Source: Asterias rubens
Lineage: Eukaryota > Echinodermata > Asteroidea > Forcipulatida > Asteriidae
Reading direction: 5' to 3'
DNA: 64,000 nucleotides
NCBI RefSeq assembly: GCF_902459465.1
Contig: NC_047062.1
Span: forward strand, 30,560,673 to 30,624,672
A model generated the notes under the pieces. That model ran no database searches. It had not been told where the DNA came from and saw only the letters and a list, made by a program, of their open reading frames with translations. Below, piece by piece: positions 63,571 to 64,000 of the stretch. Position numbers and translations under genes: made by a program. Within the stretch, counting starts at the first letter, position 1. Each line of letters starts with the position of its first letter.

Positions 63571-64000
63571 CTACCTGTACACAAGTTTGTTGTGACAGCA
63601 TTCAAACTGTTTTGCATTAAAATATTAAAAACCACTGCATTTTCTAAGGAGAAATTCATTCCACAGAGTCAGGAGGGAGTTCACTAAAAAACAAATTGTA
63701 TTTTAATAAATTCCGCCCTGGCCCCCTCAGAGTTCCTCACTGATGCACAGACATTAAATATCCCCTACACATTCTCACACACACTCATACAGGGAAGAGC
63801 TCACAGACACTAAGAATAAATATTCCAAGTAAAAAGACCCGAAGCCATCCTCTCTGACGAATCAGAGAGCAGATGACGTCAACTGCAAGGATGTATTTTT
63901 TTTCCACCTCGGGAGATGAAAATCATGAAGCCCTATGCATGAGAGCAGTGGGTTGATGCTGTATTTTTTACATGCAGTGCACGGAGACACTGTTAGATCC
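63571..64000. other. Right edge, no gene recognised
   Basis: Contains CACACACACTC-type simple sequence near 63775 and T-rich tracts. No exon was recognised before the window ends. Confidence 0.4.

Overview
This is a eukaryotic, intron-rich, AT-rich nuclear window, most likely from an echinoderm. I infer a sea star or a relative from animal-type genes, GT/AG introns, TTAGGG-type telomere fragments and a dense load of short foldback elements and tRNA-derived SINEs. The species call is inference; no marker gene for it is present. There are no bacterial operons, CRISPR arrays, rRNA genes or intact autonomous transposons.

Seven protein-coding genes can be supported. From left to right they are: DCAF5, a WD40 substrate receptor for CUL4-DDB1 ubiquitin ligases (minus, 8 coding exons, 6930-14501); NDUFAF7, a mitochondrial complex I assembly methyltransferase (plus, 11 exons, 15554-21726), head-to-head with DCAF5 across about 1 kb; BTBD9, a BTB/BACK/discoidin-like protein (minus, 10 exons, 27114-36602), possibly with a remote first exon near 42036; an unrecognised predicted type I membrane protein with internal duplications (plus, 3 exons, 43481-45856); ASRGL1, an isoaspartyl peptidase/L-asparaginase (minus, 6 exons, 47213-51934); a 56-residue micropeptide matching mitoregulin in length and layout (minus, 52939-53109); and a divergent LC8 dynein light chain (plus, 55009-55266). 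I joined exons by hand. In every multi-exon gene the splice phases close exactly, giving 864, 444, 609, 609 and 320 residues.

The rest is repeat-rich. 1-2.6 kb holds degenerate tandem repeats. 22-27 kb (between the convergent NDUFAF7 and BTBD9 ends), 36.6-43.4 kb and 55.5-64 kb hold no convincing coding sequence. They are filled with MITE-like foldbacks, including TTAA-flanked piggyBac-like elements, 8-bp-TSD elements starting CATAGA, and TA-flanked elements carrying TGACGTCA sites. There are also tRNA-derived SINEs, clean tandem repeats (47 bp and 101 bp) and microsatellites. Several elements are nested in SINEs, and one foldback sits 14 bp inside intron 1 of NDUFAF7.

The genes do not form a pathway cluster, though NDUFAF7 and the mitoregulin-like peptide both point to respiratory-chain biology. 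The most novel items are the mitoregulin-like micropeptide, the unrecognised membrane protein, the Asp-Thr autocleavage site in ASRGL1, a hammerhead-like RNA motif at 37093-37138, and the structured MITE families.
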